Shown here piece by piece: positions 34,654-42,346 of a stretch of DNA of 64,000 nt; within the stretch, counting starts at the first letter, position 1, and every line of letters begins with the position of its first letter. Location: contig NZ_JAJJMM010000001.1 in assembly GCF_020905295.1 (NCBI RefSeq), positions 3,348,001 through 3,412,000 on the forward strand. Direction: 5' to 3'. The notes beneath the pieces are model-generated. The model was not told where the DNA came from. It was given only the letters and a program-made list of their open reading frames with translations, and did not search any database. The translations under genes were made by a program, and so were the position numbers. Source of the stretch: Flavobacterium piscisymbiosum (lineage in GTDB: Bacteria > Bacteroidota > Bacteroidia > Flavobacteriales > Flavobacteriaceae).

Positions 34654-35202
34654 TTAAAAAACCAATATTCCGATAAGGCATTCATTAGAAAGATGAGTTA
34701 TTACATTTTCCTTTTCTGGATTTTCAATGACTAATAAATCATGAGGTTGTAGATTGTATGACTTCTCATTAATTGTAATAACTGTTGTATCTAAAGAAAA
34801 TAAAATTATTATTTGAGCATTACAATTCTGATTACCATTTGCTATTTTCAGTTTATGATGGCTTATTATTTCAGAAACCATCCAATTAAAATCAGTACCT
34901 TTTGTATAAGAAGTCACTTCATCATCCGAATTAAATTCCATAATTTCATATTTCTCATATATTTTTTTCTCTTTGTTTACCTCAATATCAAGAGCGTTAT
35001 CAAGCATAACCAAATAGCGATGATAGCCCTTAAATTTGGTAAACTCTAAAGGAACTTTTTCTATTGTAGCACTGCTTATTCTGAATGCAAAATCTCTATC
35101 GGCATAACTTGCTGTTTCAGGATAGATCGTATATTCATAGGTCAATCCGCCACTCCAAATAGAGGCTTTGCTGTCTTTTTTAGGCAAAAAGCTTATTTTC
35201 AT
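34654..35202 (-). CDS. HutD/Ves family cupin-like protein
   Basis: 182 residues. HutD-type signature: WSGGLTYEYTIYPETASYADRDFAFRISSATIEKVPLEFTKFKGYHRYLVML, the usual W-x-G-G-x-T start, F-R-I-S-x-A and F-x-G-x-x-R-x-L blocks. The family adopts a double cupin and is often near histidine-use genes; hutH is in this window but 10 kb away. C-terminal part has HDLLVIENPEKENVI. Exact role unknown. The gene is flanked on both sides by CGCAAAG-type repeats. Confidence 0.75.
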   Translation of the reverse strand: MKISFLPKKDSKASIWSGGLTYEYTIYPETASYADRDFAFRISSATIEKVPLEFTKFKGYHRYLVMLDNALDIEVNKEKKIYEKYEIMEFNSDDEVTSYTKGTDFNWMVSEIISHHKLKIANGNQNCNAQIIILFSLDTTVITINEKSYNLQPHDLLVIENPEKENVITHLSNECLIGILVF

Positions 35203-35289
35203 TTATTGAATATTTTATATGACTTCAAGTTTCCAGATGGATTTTAACCTTGCTTTTAAATGAACTTATATCACTTATATGGTGAAAAA

Positions 35290-35376
35290 ACTTTGCGCCT
35301 TTGGGAGATTATAAAAGTCAAGCAATAAAAAGCTTAGCGAACTTAGCGTAAACCCTTGCGATCTTAGCGGTTAAAT
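35290..35376. repeat. Dispersed CTTAGCG/CTTTGCG repeat
   Basis: CTTTGCGCCTTTGGGAGATT at the left, then CTTAGCGAACTTAGCGTAAA and CTTGCGATCTTAGCGGTTAA, ending at the stop of the acetyltransferase gene. Confidence 0.6.
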
Positions 35377-35378
35377 TC

Positions 35379-35885
35379 TCAAAGGCTTTTCTCTAAATAG
35401 ATAAACTCCAATGGCTTATCAGAAATGTTAATATGAATATTGCTTGAAGGAAAAGCTTCTCTTTTGCCAGTATCCACATAACCATGACGTTTGTACCAGG
35501 CAATAAGTTCTGCACGAACCGAAACAACCGTCATACTAAGAGTAGACAATCCTAAAGATTTAGCATGATTTTCGGCTTCAGCCAACATCTTTTTCCCGAT
35601 TCCTCTATTTTGCAATTCAGGAGAAACCGTCAACATTCCCACATACAATTGATGCTCTTTCTCAACCAACAAAACCGACCCAATAATTTGATCGTTCTCA
35701 GTAAATTTCAAAAATGTATTTTTAGGATCTAAAATGATTTCAGTTAATTCTTCTTCGGTGGTTCTTTTTCCTTCTAATAAATGAGCTTCTGTAGTCCAGC
35801 CTTTTTTAGAAGTTTCTCCTCGGTATGCTGAGTTTATTAATATGTTTAATGATGGAATATCTTGTAATGTTGCTTTTGTAATCAT
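35379..35885 (-). CDS. GNAT family N-acetyltransferase
   Basis: 168 residues. The acetyl-CoA site is intact: VSPELQNRGIGKKMLAEAENHAKSLG contains the Q/RxxGxG/A motif. The preceding beta-strand pair (LYVGMLTV) and the later WYKRHGYVDTGKRE loop, followed by an aromatic F-I-Y-L-E strand, complete the fold. The acceptor is unknown. Single gene between repeats. Confidence 0.85.
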   Translation of the reverse strand: MITKATLQDIPSLNILINSAYRGETSKKGWTTEAHLLEGKRTTEEELTEIILDPKNTFLKFTENDQIIGSVLLVEKEHQLYVGMLTVSPELQNRGIGKKMLAEAENHAKSLGLSTLSMTVVSVRAELIAWYKRHGYVDTGKREAFPSSNIHINISDKPLEFIYLEKSL

Positions 35886-35917
35886 GTTTATATTATGCGG
35901 TTTTTAATATTTGAATA

Positions 35918-35980
35918 GCCTCCTGCTTTAGCTGGAGGAACAAAATTATGATATTTAGCATTGGCTTTAGCCGAAATTGT
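35918..35980. repeat. Small palindromic repeat (CTTTAGC type)
   Basis: CCTCCTGCTTTAGCTGGAGG is a near-perfect palindrome, followed by TTGGCTTTAGCCGAA. It resembles REP-like units seen in other Flavobacterium genomes. Confidence 0.5.
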
Positions 35981-35986
35981 AGTAAG

Positions 35987-36271
35987 TTATTTTGTTTTTC
36001 TATTGATTAAATAACAATAAGTAAAATGAGCTGCTAAAACTAAAGTCATCCCAATGTTCCAGTAGATGTGAAAGTAATCAAAGTAGTTGTGAAATCCACA
36101 ATAATTTTGAATAGCTTCTTCCGGTAAACGAAAATAAAGAGGGAAGACAATTAAAAAAAGCGATAGAAATATTGATAGAATTATAAAACGGCCATATTTA
36201 ATTTTAAAGTGATCCGCAATGCCATAACATAGCATTTGAATAATTAATATTATAAGGAAAAACTTCTCCAT
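35987..36271 (-). CDS. Small three-helix membrane protein
   Basis: 94 residues with hydrophobic segments at about 3-20, 27-46 and 68-87, separated by short loops (KIKYGR; a His/Tyr-rich NYCGFHNYFDYFHIYWN). Not recognised. It is on the same strand as the next two hypotheticals and may be co-transcribed with them. Confidence 0.5.
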   Translation of the reverse strand: MEKFFLIILIIQMLCYGIADHFKIKYGRFIILSIFLSLFLIVFPLYFRLPEEAIQNYCGFHNYFDYFHIYWNIGMTLVLAAHFTYCYLINRKTK

Positions 36272-36334
36272 GATTTAAATTTTATTGACAAAGCAATTGC
36301 ATTCTTTATTAAATAAAGCAATTAAAAAGAAGGT

Positions 36335-36913
36335 TTAATTAATGTAGAAATACTCTGTATTTTCTAAAATTTTATTTTCTTTAGTTTGAAAAAGCACATT
36401 TTCTCTTATTTTTTCTTTATCAATATAAATTTTTCCTTGTTTAAATTGACCAGATATGTTTATTTTTCCAAACTTATTATTATCAAGAAATATGATACTG
36501 TCATTTATTTTGTAATTTCCATAATGATGAGTTCGTCCTCCCCAGCTTCCACTTTTAATGATATATTTTCCATCTTCTTTTAAGTCGATAATTAGCCCAT
36601 TTCCACTTGCGTGAATGTATGTTTTAGAATTTTCTAAACTTTCATAATAGAGATAAAGCCCTAAAGTAAAAAGGATAATGAAAGAAGCTAAAAAAGTTGG
36701 AAGTAAATTATAAATGTTTTTATGCTTTTTGAAAATTTTAAAATTTTCAGGAATTACATTTGATAATAAGATAATTTCTAAAACGCCTAAAATGATGTAG
36801 AAAAAAGGAGCAAAAACATTATCTGCCTGATATGATCTGTAAAGGATAAAAATAAATAATCCTCCCACAATAGTGAGTTGAATTATTCTTTTAGTCTGTT
36901 TTTTCTCTGCCAT
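36335..36913 (-). CDS. Membrane protein with a C-terminal soluble domain
   Basis: 192 residues from ATG 36911-36913. I chose this start (MAEKKQTKRI) because it lies four bases after the stop of the preceding gene; a longer in-frame start at 36940 would overlap it. Three hydrophobic segments (about 10-25, 33-50, 70-90) are followed by a beta-rich polar domain (SGNGLIIDLKEDGKYIIKSGSWGGRTHHYGNYKINDSIIFL), like small 'DKxGxYxI' stress-sensing folds, but no family was recognised. Confidence 0.55.
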   Translation of the reverse strand: MAEKKQTKRIIQLTIVGGLFIFILYRSYQADNVFAPFFYIILGVLEIILLSNVIPENFKIFKKHKNIYNLLPTFLASFIILFTLGLYLYYESLENSKTYIHASGNGLIIDLKEDGKYIIKSGSWGGRTHHYGNYKINDSIIFLDNNKFGKINISGQFKQGKIYIDKEKIRENVLFQTKENKILENTEYFYIN

Positions 36914-36917
36914 TAGA

Positions 36918-37151
36918 TTATTTGCTTCTTTGAGATTCAAACCAAATTAATTGATTTTTAATTCTTTCAATAATATCTAAATCATGGTCATTGTGGATAT
37001 CTCTCAAATTATAATTGGGATTTCGAGGATCAGTAGTTTCCTGAAATTGATTAACACCTAAATTAAAAAGTGCTTGCCCAAATCTTAAACTTGGATTTTT
37101 TTCTAAATATTCTTCTAATAAATCAAGTATGATCCTATGTTCTTTTTTCAT
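36918..37151 (-). CDS. Small hypothetical protein
   Basis: 77 residues, soluble and acidic. The N-terminal helix HRIILDLLEEYLEKNPSLRFGQALFNLGVNQF and the NYNLRDIHNDHDLDIIERI segment are typical of a small family seen near toxin or immunity genes in Bacteroidota, known to me only as hypothetical. It is directly followed, after four bases, by the membrane protein at 36335. Confidence 0.55.
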   Translation of the reverse strand: MKKEHRIILDLLEEYLEKNPSLRFGQALFNLGVNQFQETTDPRNPNYNLRDIHNDHDLDIIERIKNQLIWFESQRSK

Positions 37152-37173
37152 TTGAAATTAATTTTCTTTATTT

Positions 37174-37299
37174 CCCACCCGCTGCGCGAAGTCTCCCGAC
37201 TTCGTGCACATTACTATGTTCCACATAAATTGCTCAATTGGAACGGGTACGAAGTCGGGAGACTTCGCACAGCGATCGTAATACTTTGCAGAGCGGGTG
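37174..37299. repeat. 126-bp inverted-repeat element
   Basis: CACCCGCTGCGCGAAGTCTC and CCGACTTCGT at the left pair with ACGAAGTCGG and GAGACTTCGC at the right, and the outermost ends are CACCCGC / GCGGGTG. No ORF. Its right end merges into the remnant of a coding sequence. Confidence 0.65.
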
Positions 37300-37353
37300 C
37301 AAGCTGAAAAAGATAAAGTGGAATATTTAGAGAAATTATTGAACGGGAAATAA
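37282..37353 (+). pseudogene. C-terminal remnant, possibly of an XRE-type regulator
   Basis: A 23-codon frame reads AERVQAEKDKVEYLEKLLNGK before TAA at 37351-37353. Such 'ERVQAEKDK..LEKLL' tails are usual at the end of helix-turn-helix (XRE) proteins in Flavobacterium. The rest of the gene is missing and the inverted repeat lies directly upstream, so this is probably what an insertion or deletion left. Confidence 0.4.
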
Positions 37354-37374
37354 CGTTTTAGACATATTAAATAA

Positions 37375-37406
37375 AAAAAAGAGCTTACTTAATAGATCTC
37401 TTTTTT
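37375..37406 (-). terminator. Terminator of the 37485-39593 unit
   Basis: AAAAAAGAG at 37375-37383 pairs with CTCTTTTTT at 37398-37406, on the 3' side of the 37485 gene. Confidence 0.6.
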
Positions 37407-37484
37407 GTTTATTAGTTATCATGGATATAATGCTCATTCTAATAAGACATAATTAATAGTTGTCAAATATCTATTATATAATTT

Positions 37485-38252
37485 TTAAACAAATAGTTTA
37501 ATACACTCAAGACACTTTTCTTTATGGAATAATAATATTTTTTTGCATTCTCCATAAAATTCCTCCCATGTAAAAATCTTCTGTTCAATTTTTAATTTAT
37601 TTAGTGTGATTTGTGCATTTCTAAGTTCTTCTTCTGTAATTTCAGACATTTTAATAGAAATCTCTTTTGAAATTTTCTGTAACAATATTTTTTCCATTTT
37701 ATCTCTTACTTCTTCATAAGTTTCGTCTGGTTTGTTATCATAAACTAAATTAATACCAAAATTTTCAATTATAGGAACAAGATTGAAATTAGAAATGTTG
37801 TTCGGTAACAATTTTTTTTCTTCTTCTGAAAATTCTAAACCGTTAAGAAAATTGCTTTCTTGAATTGGAAATGGTGAAAACGTAGTTTCTGATTGGAAAT
37901 ATTTATTTATAGCTTTAACTTGGATTATATCGGGATATTTATTACCCTCTTTTTGATTGGTATTTCTTATATCAACTAAAATTTTCGCAAAATTATTTTT
38001 TTTAAGCTCATCTTGTACTCCTTGATACCAATCTTCAAAACCCACTGCTTTATTTTTGAAACATTTTTGCATAACAAATGTTACACTTCTACAACTATTA
38101 ACAAAAGAATTGAATTCATACTTAAATTCTCTGGAAACTATATTTTTCTCTGCTTTTTCAGATTGAATTTTTAGCCATTTTTCGTTCATTCTATCTAGAT
38201 GAAAAACGCATTCAAGCCATTTATCCTGTAAAATTTTTTCTTGTGTAGTCAT
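37485..38252 (-). CDS. Hypothetical protein with a HEPN-like helical region
   Basis: 255 residues, soluble and mainly helical. Residues 45-105 (FNSFVNSCRSVTFVMQKCF, then FEDWYQGVQDELKKN, then LVDIRNTNQKEG) look like a pattern I know from many uncharacterised proteins near defence genes, resembling the HEPN fold, but the catalytic R-x(4-6)-H is not complete: RN is there, the histidine is not. The C-terminal half is charged and helical. It lies 144 bases after the Shedu-like gene on the same strand, so they probably act together. No firm function. Confidence 0.5.
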   Translation of the reverse strand: MTTQEKILQDKWLECVFHLDRMNEKWLKIQSEKAEKNIVSREFKYEFNSFVNSCRSVTFVMQKCFKNKAVGFEDWYQGVQDELKKNNFAKILVDIRNTNQKEGNKYPDIIQVKAINKYFQSETTFSPFPIQESNFLNGLEFSEEEKKLLPNNISNFNLVPIIENFGINLVYDNKPDETYEEVRDKMEKILLQKISKEISIKMSEITEEELRNAQITLNKLKIEQKIFTWEEFYGECKKILLFHKEKCLECIKLFV

Positions 38253-38396
38253 TGCAAAATTGCTGTTAATTATGAATGAAAAAATGTATTAGTCTAAAAA
38301 AAACAGTTTGGTTTGGTGAAAGTTAATTTTGTTTTCTTCTTTTCAAATATATGTGTTTTTTAATTGCTAGCGTGAGCGGGTTTGCAACTGCATAGT

Positions 38397-39593
38397 CTAA
38401 CTATGTCTTTTTAATAAATCAGCTAGTTCGTTATAACTAATAAAATGAAAATCAGAAATTTGCCCTTCAAGTGCTTTATCAACAATCTCCCTATCGAAAT
38501 TATTATGATTTCCAGCAATTCCTATTAATTTTGGATCTTTTATTCTAATTGAATAATTTTCGTATGCCCATTTAGCATTTTGTGAATCAGAGAAGTATCT
38601 TTTGTATCCTGCTAATTGTCCGATTAATTTTGAAGCATAACCACTAAAATGAGAATTTGTCCAATCTCCAAAAGCAAAATCATAATTTAATAACCCGATT
38701 TTTAGATCTAAAATATCATAAAAGCCATCGCTTCTTTCCATTAAAAAATCAGGAGTTAAATATTTTTTTTCTGTATCTGAACTTATAGAATCTTGAATTT
38801 CTAATCTTAAATTACTTTTTGCCGAAATGTATCCTAAAGACTTAGCGAATTGATTTGAAATTAATTGAATAAATTTATCTATTGCTGTTTCATCTATTCT
38901 ATAATAAGCTAGACTTTTTAATTCTGATATTATTTGAAATTTATGTTTACATCCATTCAATGGTTTCCCAATATCAAAATTTGCACAATCAAAAACTTCA
39001 TTTAAAAAGTAAGTAAAATCTTGTTCACTAATTGACGAATTCACAATTAATGTTGTTGAATGTCTTCTAAATGAATAAAAACCATTAATTTGACTTACAA
39101 TTGAGATATTACTGAAAAATATGTTAGAGCATTCATTTGAAAAATGAAATGGTAGATCACATCCTTCTTTAAGAATTTTATCTTTATATAATTTAGTGTC
39201 TTCAAAAAGCACATCAATAACATCGTTGGAGTTTGAAACGCTTAAAAGCAAATCTGAAAAACTGTAAACTGCTCGCTGATTATTTGCATTTTTACCATTT
39301 ACAATACAATTTAATCCATCGTATTGTGAATAATATTTTCCTCCATTTATAAAAAAGTTTAAATTGTACTTATTTGGTTTGTCCTCAATAATGAATTTTG
39401 GCTTATCATTAATTTCTTGAAAACCATAGATTTCAATTGCAAAATGATTTTCAAGTCTACTTATTAAAATGTAATTTCCAAACCCGTAAGAAGAATCAAA
39501 TTCCTTTCCTAATGATTTAATAGAGATGTCTAAAAAATTAACCCATTCTTCAAGTTTAGGAATCAAATTTGATTTTAATTCGGTTACGGTCAT
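38397..39593 (-). CDS. Shedu-like (DUF4263-like) PD-(D/E)xK nuclease candidate
   Basis: 398 residues. The C-terminal third looks like the Shedu/DUF4263 nuclease: TPDFLMERSDG (the P-D of PD-D/ExK), then FYDILDLKIGL (D-x-K), a downstream helix with the Q motif LIGQLAGYKRYF, then the strand DPKLIGIAGNH and the closing FHFISYNELADLLKR, the usual 'iTYdeLl' end. The N-terminal 270 residues are unique. Shedu proteins act as anti-phage nucleases. The gene starts only 25 bases after the thrC stop, so it seems to have been placed at the end of the threonine operon. Higher AT content than thrC and the neighbouring hypothetical support an acquired origin. Assigned by motif order alone. Confidence 0.6.
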   Translation of the reverse strand: MTVTELKSNLIPKLEEWVNFLDISIKSLGKEFDSSYGFGNYILISRLENHFAIEIYGFQEINDKPKFIIEDKPNKYNLNFFINGGKYYSQYDGLNCIVNGKNANNQRAVYSFSDLLLSVSNSNDVIDVLFEDTKLYKDKILKEGCDLPFHFSNECSNIFFSNISIVSQINGFYSFRRHSTTLIVNSSISEQDFTYFLNEVFDCANFDIGKPLNGCKHKFQIISELKSLAYYRIDETAIDKFIQLISNQFAKSLGYISAKSNLRLEIQDSISSDTEKKYLTPDFLMERSDGFYDILDLKIGLLNYDFAFGDWTNSHFSGYASKLIGQLAGYKRYFSDSQNAKWAYENYSIRIKDPKLIGIAGNHNNFDREIVDKALEGQISDFHFISYNELADLLKRHS

Positions 39594-39618
39594 ATTTTTA
39601 ATATTTAAAAGTTAAATG

Positions 39619-40908
39619 TTATCCCAAAAACGCTTTCAACTCCTCATAACTCTTAATCTTCACACTCACTTTTTCCTCATTAATAACACTTTTAATTTGT
39701 TCCGGAATAGGAAGTTTAATTCCTAATGCAGGTTCAACTACATCCAAAAACTTAATAGGATGTGCCGTTTCTAAGAAAACACCAATCGCATTTTCGTGTT
39801 TTTGTAATTCTTTTTTCAAACCTAAATACCCAACAGCACCGTGTGGTTCTGCGATGTAACCATCAACTTTATAAATGTTTTTTAAAGCTTCAAGCGTTTC
39901 TTCGTCAGTATAACTATAAGATGAGAAGTCTTTTTCGAAAGCTTTTAAATCGTTGTTGTACAATTCCTGAATCCTAATAAAGTTACTTGGGTTTCCAACA
40001 TCCATGGCGTTAGAGATTGTCGCTTTAGAAGGTTTTGGATCGTATTTTCCGTTTTCTAAGAATCTTGGTACAGTATCGTTTACGTTTGTAGACGCTACAA
40101 AATGTTCAATTGGCAAACCTAATTTTTTTGCCATAATTCCGGCGCAGATATTCCCAAAATTTCCACTTGGACAAGAGAAAACCAACGGTTTGTTTTGGCT
40201 TTTCAAGGCTTTGTAAGCAAAGAAGAAATAGAACATTTGTGGCAGCCAACGCGCAATATTGATAGAATTTGCCGAAGTCAGGTTTTTATGTGCTAAAGTT
40301 TCATCTAAAAACGCTTTTTTTACCATATCCTGGCAATCGTCAAAAACGCCATCTACTTCAAGTGCTTTGATGTTTTTTCCTAAAGTAGTCAATTGTTTTT
40401 CCTGAATATCGCTCACTTTTCCTGACGGATATAAAATGACAACATCAACGCCGTCAACGCCTAGAAATCCGCTTGCAACAGCTCCGCCGGTATCTCCGGA
40501 AGTAGCTACTAAAACCGTATTTTTACTGTCTTTTTTATCTTTATTAAAATAGGCCAGACAACGTGACATAAATCGCGCGCCAACGTCTTTAAAAGCCATA
40601 GTTGGTCCGTGGAATAATTCTAACGAATAGATTCCGTTTTCAACTTCTACAACCGGAAAATCAAAAGACAAAGTATCTTTTATGATTTCTCTTAAATTGT
40701 CCTCAGGAATTTCATCGCCTACAAATTGCTGAATCACATCAAAAGCAATATCGTTATGGCTTAAATTTTCGATTACATTAAAAAATGCAGGATTTAATGG
40801 CGTAATAGTTTGAGGAAAATATAATCCTTTATCACTCGCTAATCCTTGTATCACAGCTTCTTTAAAAGAAACTTCCGGTGCATTATGGTTTAAACTATAG
40901 TATTTCAT
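39619..40908 (-). CDS. thrC: Threonine synthase
   Basis: 429 residues, normal for the Bacteroidota/E. coli-type enzyme. It turns O-phosphohomoserine into threonine with PLP. Marks: start MKYYSLNHNAPEVSFKEAVIQGLASDKGLYFP, Schiff-base lysine in LFHGPTMAFKDVGARF, the phosphate loop ATSGDTGGAVASGF, and CPSGNFGNICAG. Third gene of the thr operon after thrB (368-base gap filled with repeats). No terminator separates it from the Shedu-like gene. Confidence 0.96.
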   Translation of the reverse strand: MKYYSLNHNAPEVSFKEAVIQGLASDKGLYFPQTITPLNPAFFNVIENLSHNDIAFDVIQQFVGDEIPEDNLREIIKDTLSFDFPVVEVENGIYSLELFHGPTMAFKDVGARFMSRCLAYFNKDKKDSKNTVLVATSGDTGGAVASGFLGVDGVDVVILYPSGKVSDIQEKQLTTLGKNIKALEVDGVFDDCQDMVKKAFLDETLAHKNLTSANSINIARWLPQMFYFFFAYKALKSQNKPLVFSCPSGNFGNICAGIMAKKLGLPIEHFVASTNVNDTVPRFLENGKYDPKPSKATISNAMDVGNPSNFIRIQELYNNDLKAFEKDFSSYSYTDEETLEALKNIYKVDGYIAEPHGAVGYLGLKKELQKHENAIGVFLETAHPIKFLDVVEPALGIKLPIPEQIKSVINEEKVSVKIKSYEELKAFLG

Positions 40909-40921
40909 TGGTTGTTGTTAT

Positions 40922-41159
40922 TTAACCGCAAAGGTCGCAAGGAATCGGTTTCTTTTGAAAACGCAGAGTTCGCAAAGCTTTGTGGTACTATTTTTATTTT
41001 GATAATTGTATTGATTAAACGCTTTTTTGTCATTTCGACGGAGGAGACTCGAGCGATATCGACTGGCGAAGCAAATCCCCGCAAGTAGCTCCGCAAACTA
41101 AATCGTCAATCTTTGTCGAGTTTCTCGAGGGGATTCCTCGTTCCTCGGAATGACAAACT
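40922..41159. repeat. Two repeats between thrC and thrB
   Basis: 40922-40980 is of the CGCAAAG family. 41028-41159 is an inverted repeat: TTGTCATTTCGACGGAGGAG at the left and GGAATGACAAA at the right, with CTCGAG units inside. This is another common Bacteroidota intergenic element. It must be transcribed within the thr operon. Confidence 0.6.
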
Positions 41160-41277
41160 GTTTGTGTTATACTTTGTTTGTTATACTTTGCGGGACTTCT
41201 CCCGAAGCCTCGGGATCGCTCAGTCTGACAAACATGACGCACAATTTTTAATTTTTAATTATAAATTTTTAATTCTT

Positions 41278-42210
41278 TCAAAGAATCCTAACTCCATCAG
41301 GATTAATTTTCGAAACGTGAATTTCATACGGCAAATTCATTGCTTCGTAAACATCGCTCATGGCTTTGGCGATTTGGTCGGCGGTATTTTTCCCTCTGCT
41401 TAAAGCAAAAATCGACGGACCAGAACCTGAAATTCCGGAACCTAAAGCACCGTTTTCAAGAGCCGTTTGTTTGATTAAATCAAATCCCGGAATCAAAACG
41501 CTTCTTAAAGGTTCAACGATTTCGTCATGAAGCGATCTTCCAATCAAATCATAATCTTTTGTGTATAAACCTGCTATTAATCCACCCACATTTCCCCATT
41601 GCATAATGGCGCTTTTTAGGGAAACGGTTTGTTTTAATACCGAACGCGCATCAGAGGTTTTCAACTCAATTTGAGGATGAACTACCGTTGCAAACAATTC
41701 CTCCGGACTGTCAATTCTGATAATATCAAGCGGAGCATAACTTCTTACCAAAGTAAATCCGCCTAAAAGGGCAGGAGCAACGTTGTCAGCATGGGCATTT
41801 CCGCTGGCTAATTTTTCGCCTTGCATGGCAAATTGCACCAAATCTTTACGCGAATACGGTTTTCCTAATAATTCATTAATCCCGAAAACCGCTCCGGCAG
41901 AACTTGCAGCGCTGCTTCCAATTCCGCTTCCGGCTTTTATGTTTTTATAAATTTCAATTTCGAATCCAAAATCAATCGGATTAAAATCTCTTTCATAAGC
42001 TTCAAGCATCGCAATTGCCGCAACACCCGAAACATTTTTTTCGGTTTCCATAGGTAAATCGGCACCCACAATTTTGGTGATGCGAACTCCTTTTTCTTCT
42101 GTTTTTCGAACAATCATTTCATCACCCGCATTGTCTAAGCAAAGTCCCAATACGTCAAATCCGCACGAAAGATTCGCGATAGTTGCCGGGCAAAATAGTT
42201 TAATTTCCAT
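41278..42210 (-). CDS. thrB: Homoserine kinase
   Basis: 310 residues, GHMP kinase fold. Phosphorylates homoserine with ATP. Start IKLFCPATIANLSCGFDVLGLCLD is the GHMP N-terminal motif; the ATP loop is KAGSGIGSSAASSAGAVFG, and the C-terminal motif is ENGALGSGISGSGPSIFALS. Second gene of the thr operon, 136 bases after thrA; that gap holds a 20-bp perfect inverted repeat. Confidence 0.96.
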   Translation of the reverse strand: MEIKLFCPATIANLSCGFDVLGLCLDNAGDEMIVRKTEEKGVRITKIVGADLPMETEKNVSGVAAIAMLEAYERDFNPIDFGFEIEIYKNIKAGSGIGSSAASSAGAVFGINELLGKPYSRKDLVQFAMQGEKLASGNAHADNVAPALLGGFTLVRSYAPLDIIRIDSPEELFATVVHPQIELKTSDARSVLKQTVSLKSAIMQWGNVGGLIAGLYTKDYDLIGRSLHDEIVEPLRSVLIPGFDLIKQTALENGALGSGISGSGPSIFALSRGKNTADQIAKAMSDVYEAMNLPYEIHVSKINPDGVRIL

Positions 42211-42226
42211 TTTTTTAAAGGTTCTG

Positions 42227-42346
42227 AGTTGCTAAGGTTCTAAGATTTCTTTGCAACTGTTTATTTTTTTTAGCTTCTGAGACTCTAAGTTTCTAAGATA
42301 CTAAGAAAAAAACTCAGAACCTTAGCATCTTAGAACCTTAGCAACT
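42227..42346. repeat. 20-bp perfect inverted repeat inside the thr operon
   Basis: AGTTGCTAAGGTTCTAAGAT at 42227-42246 and its exact complement ATCTTAGAACCTTAGCAACT at 42327-42346, directly adjoining the thrA stop at 42347. The core is of the CTAAG family. In the mRNA it forms a long hairpin between thrA and thrB. Confidence 0.85.
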
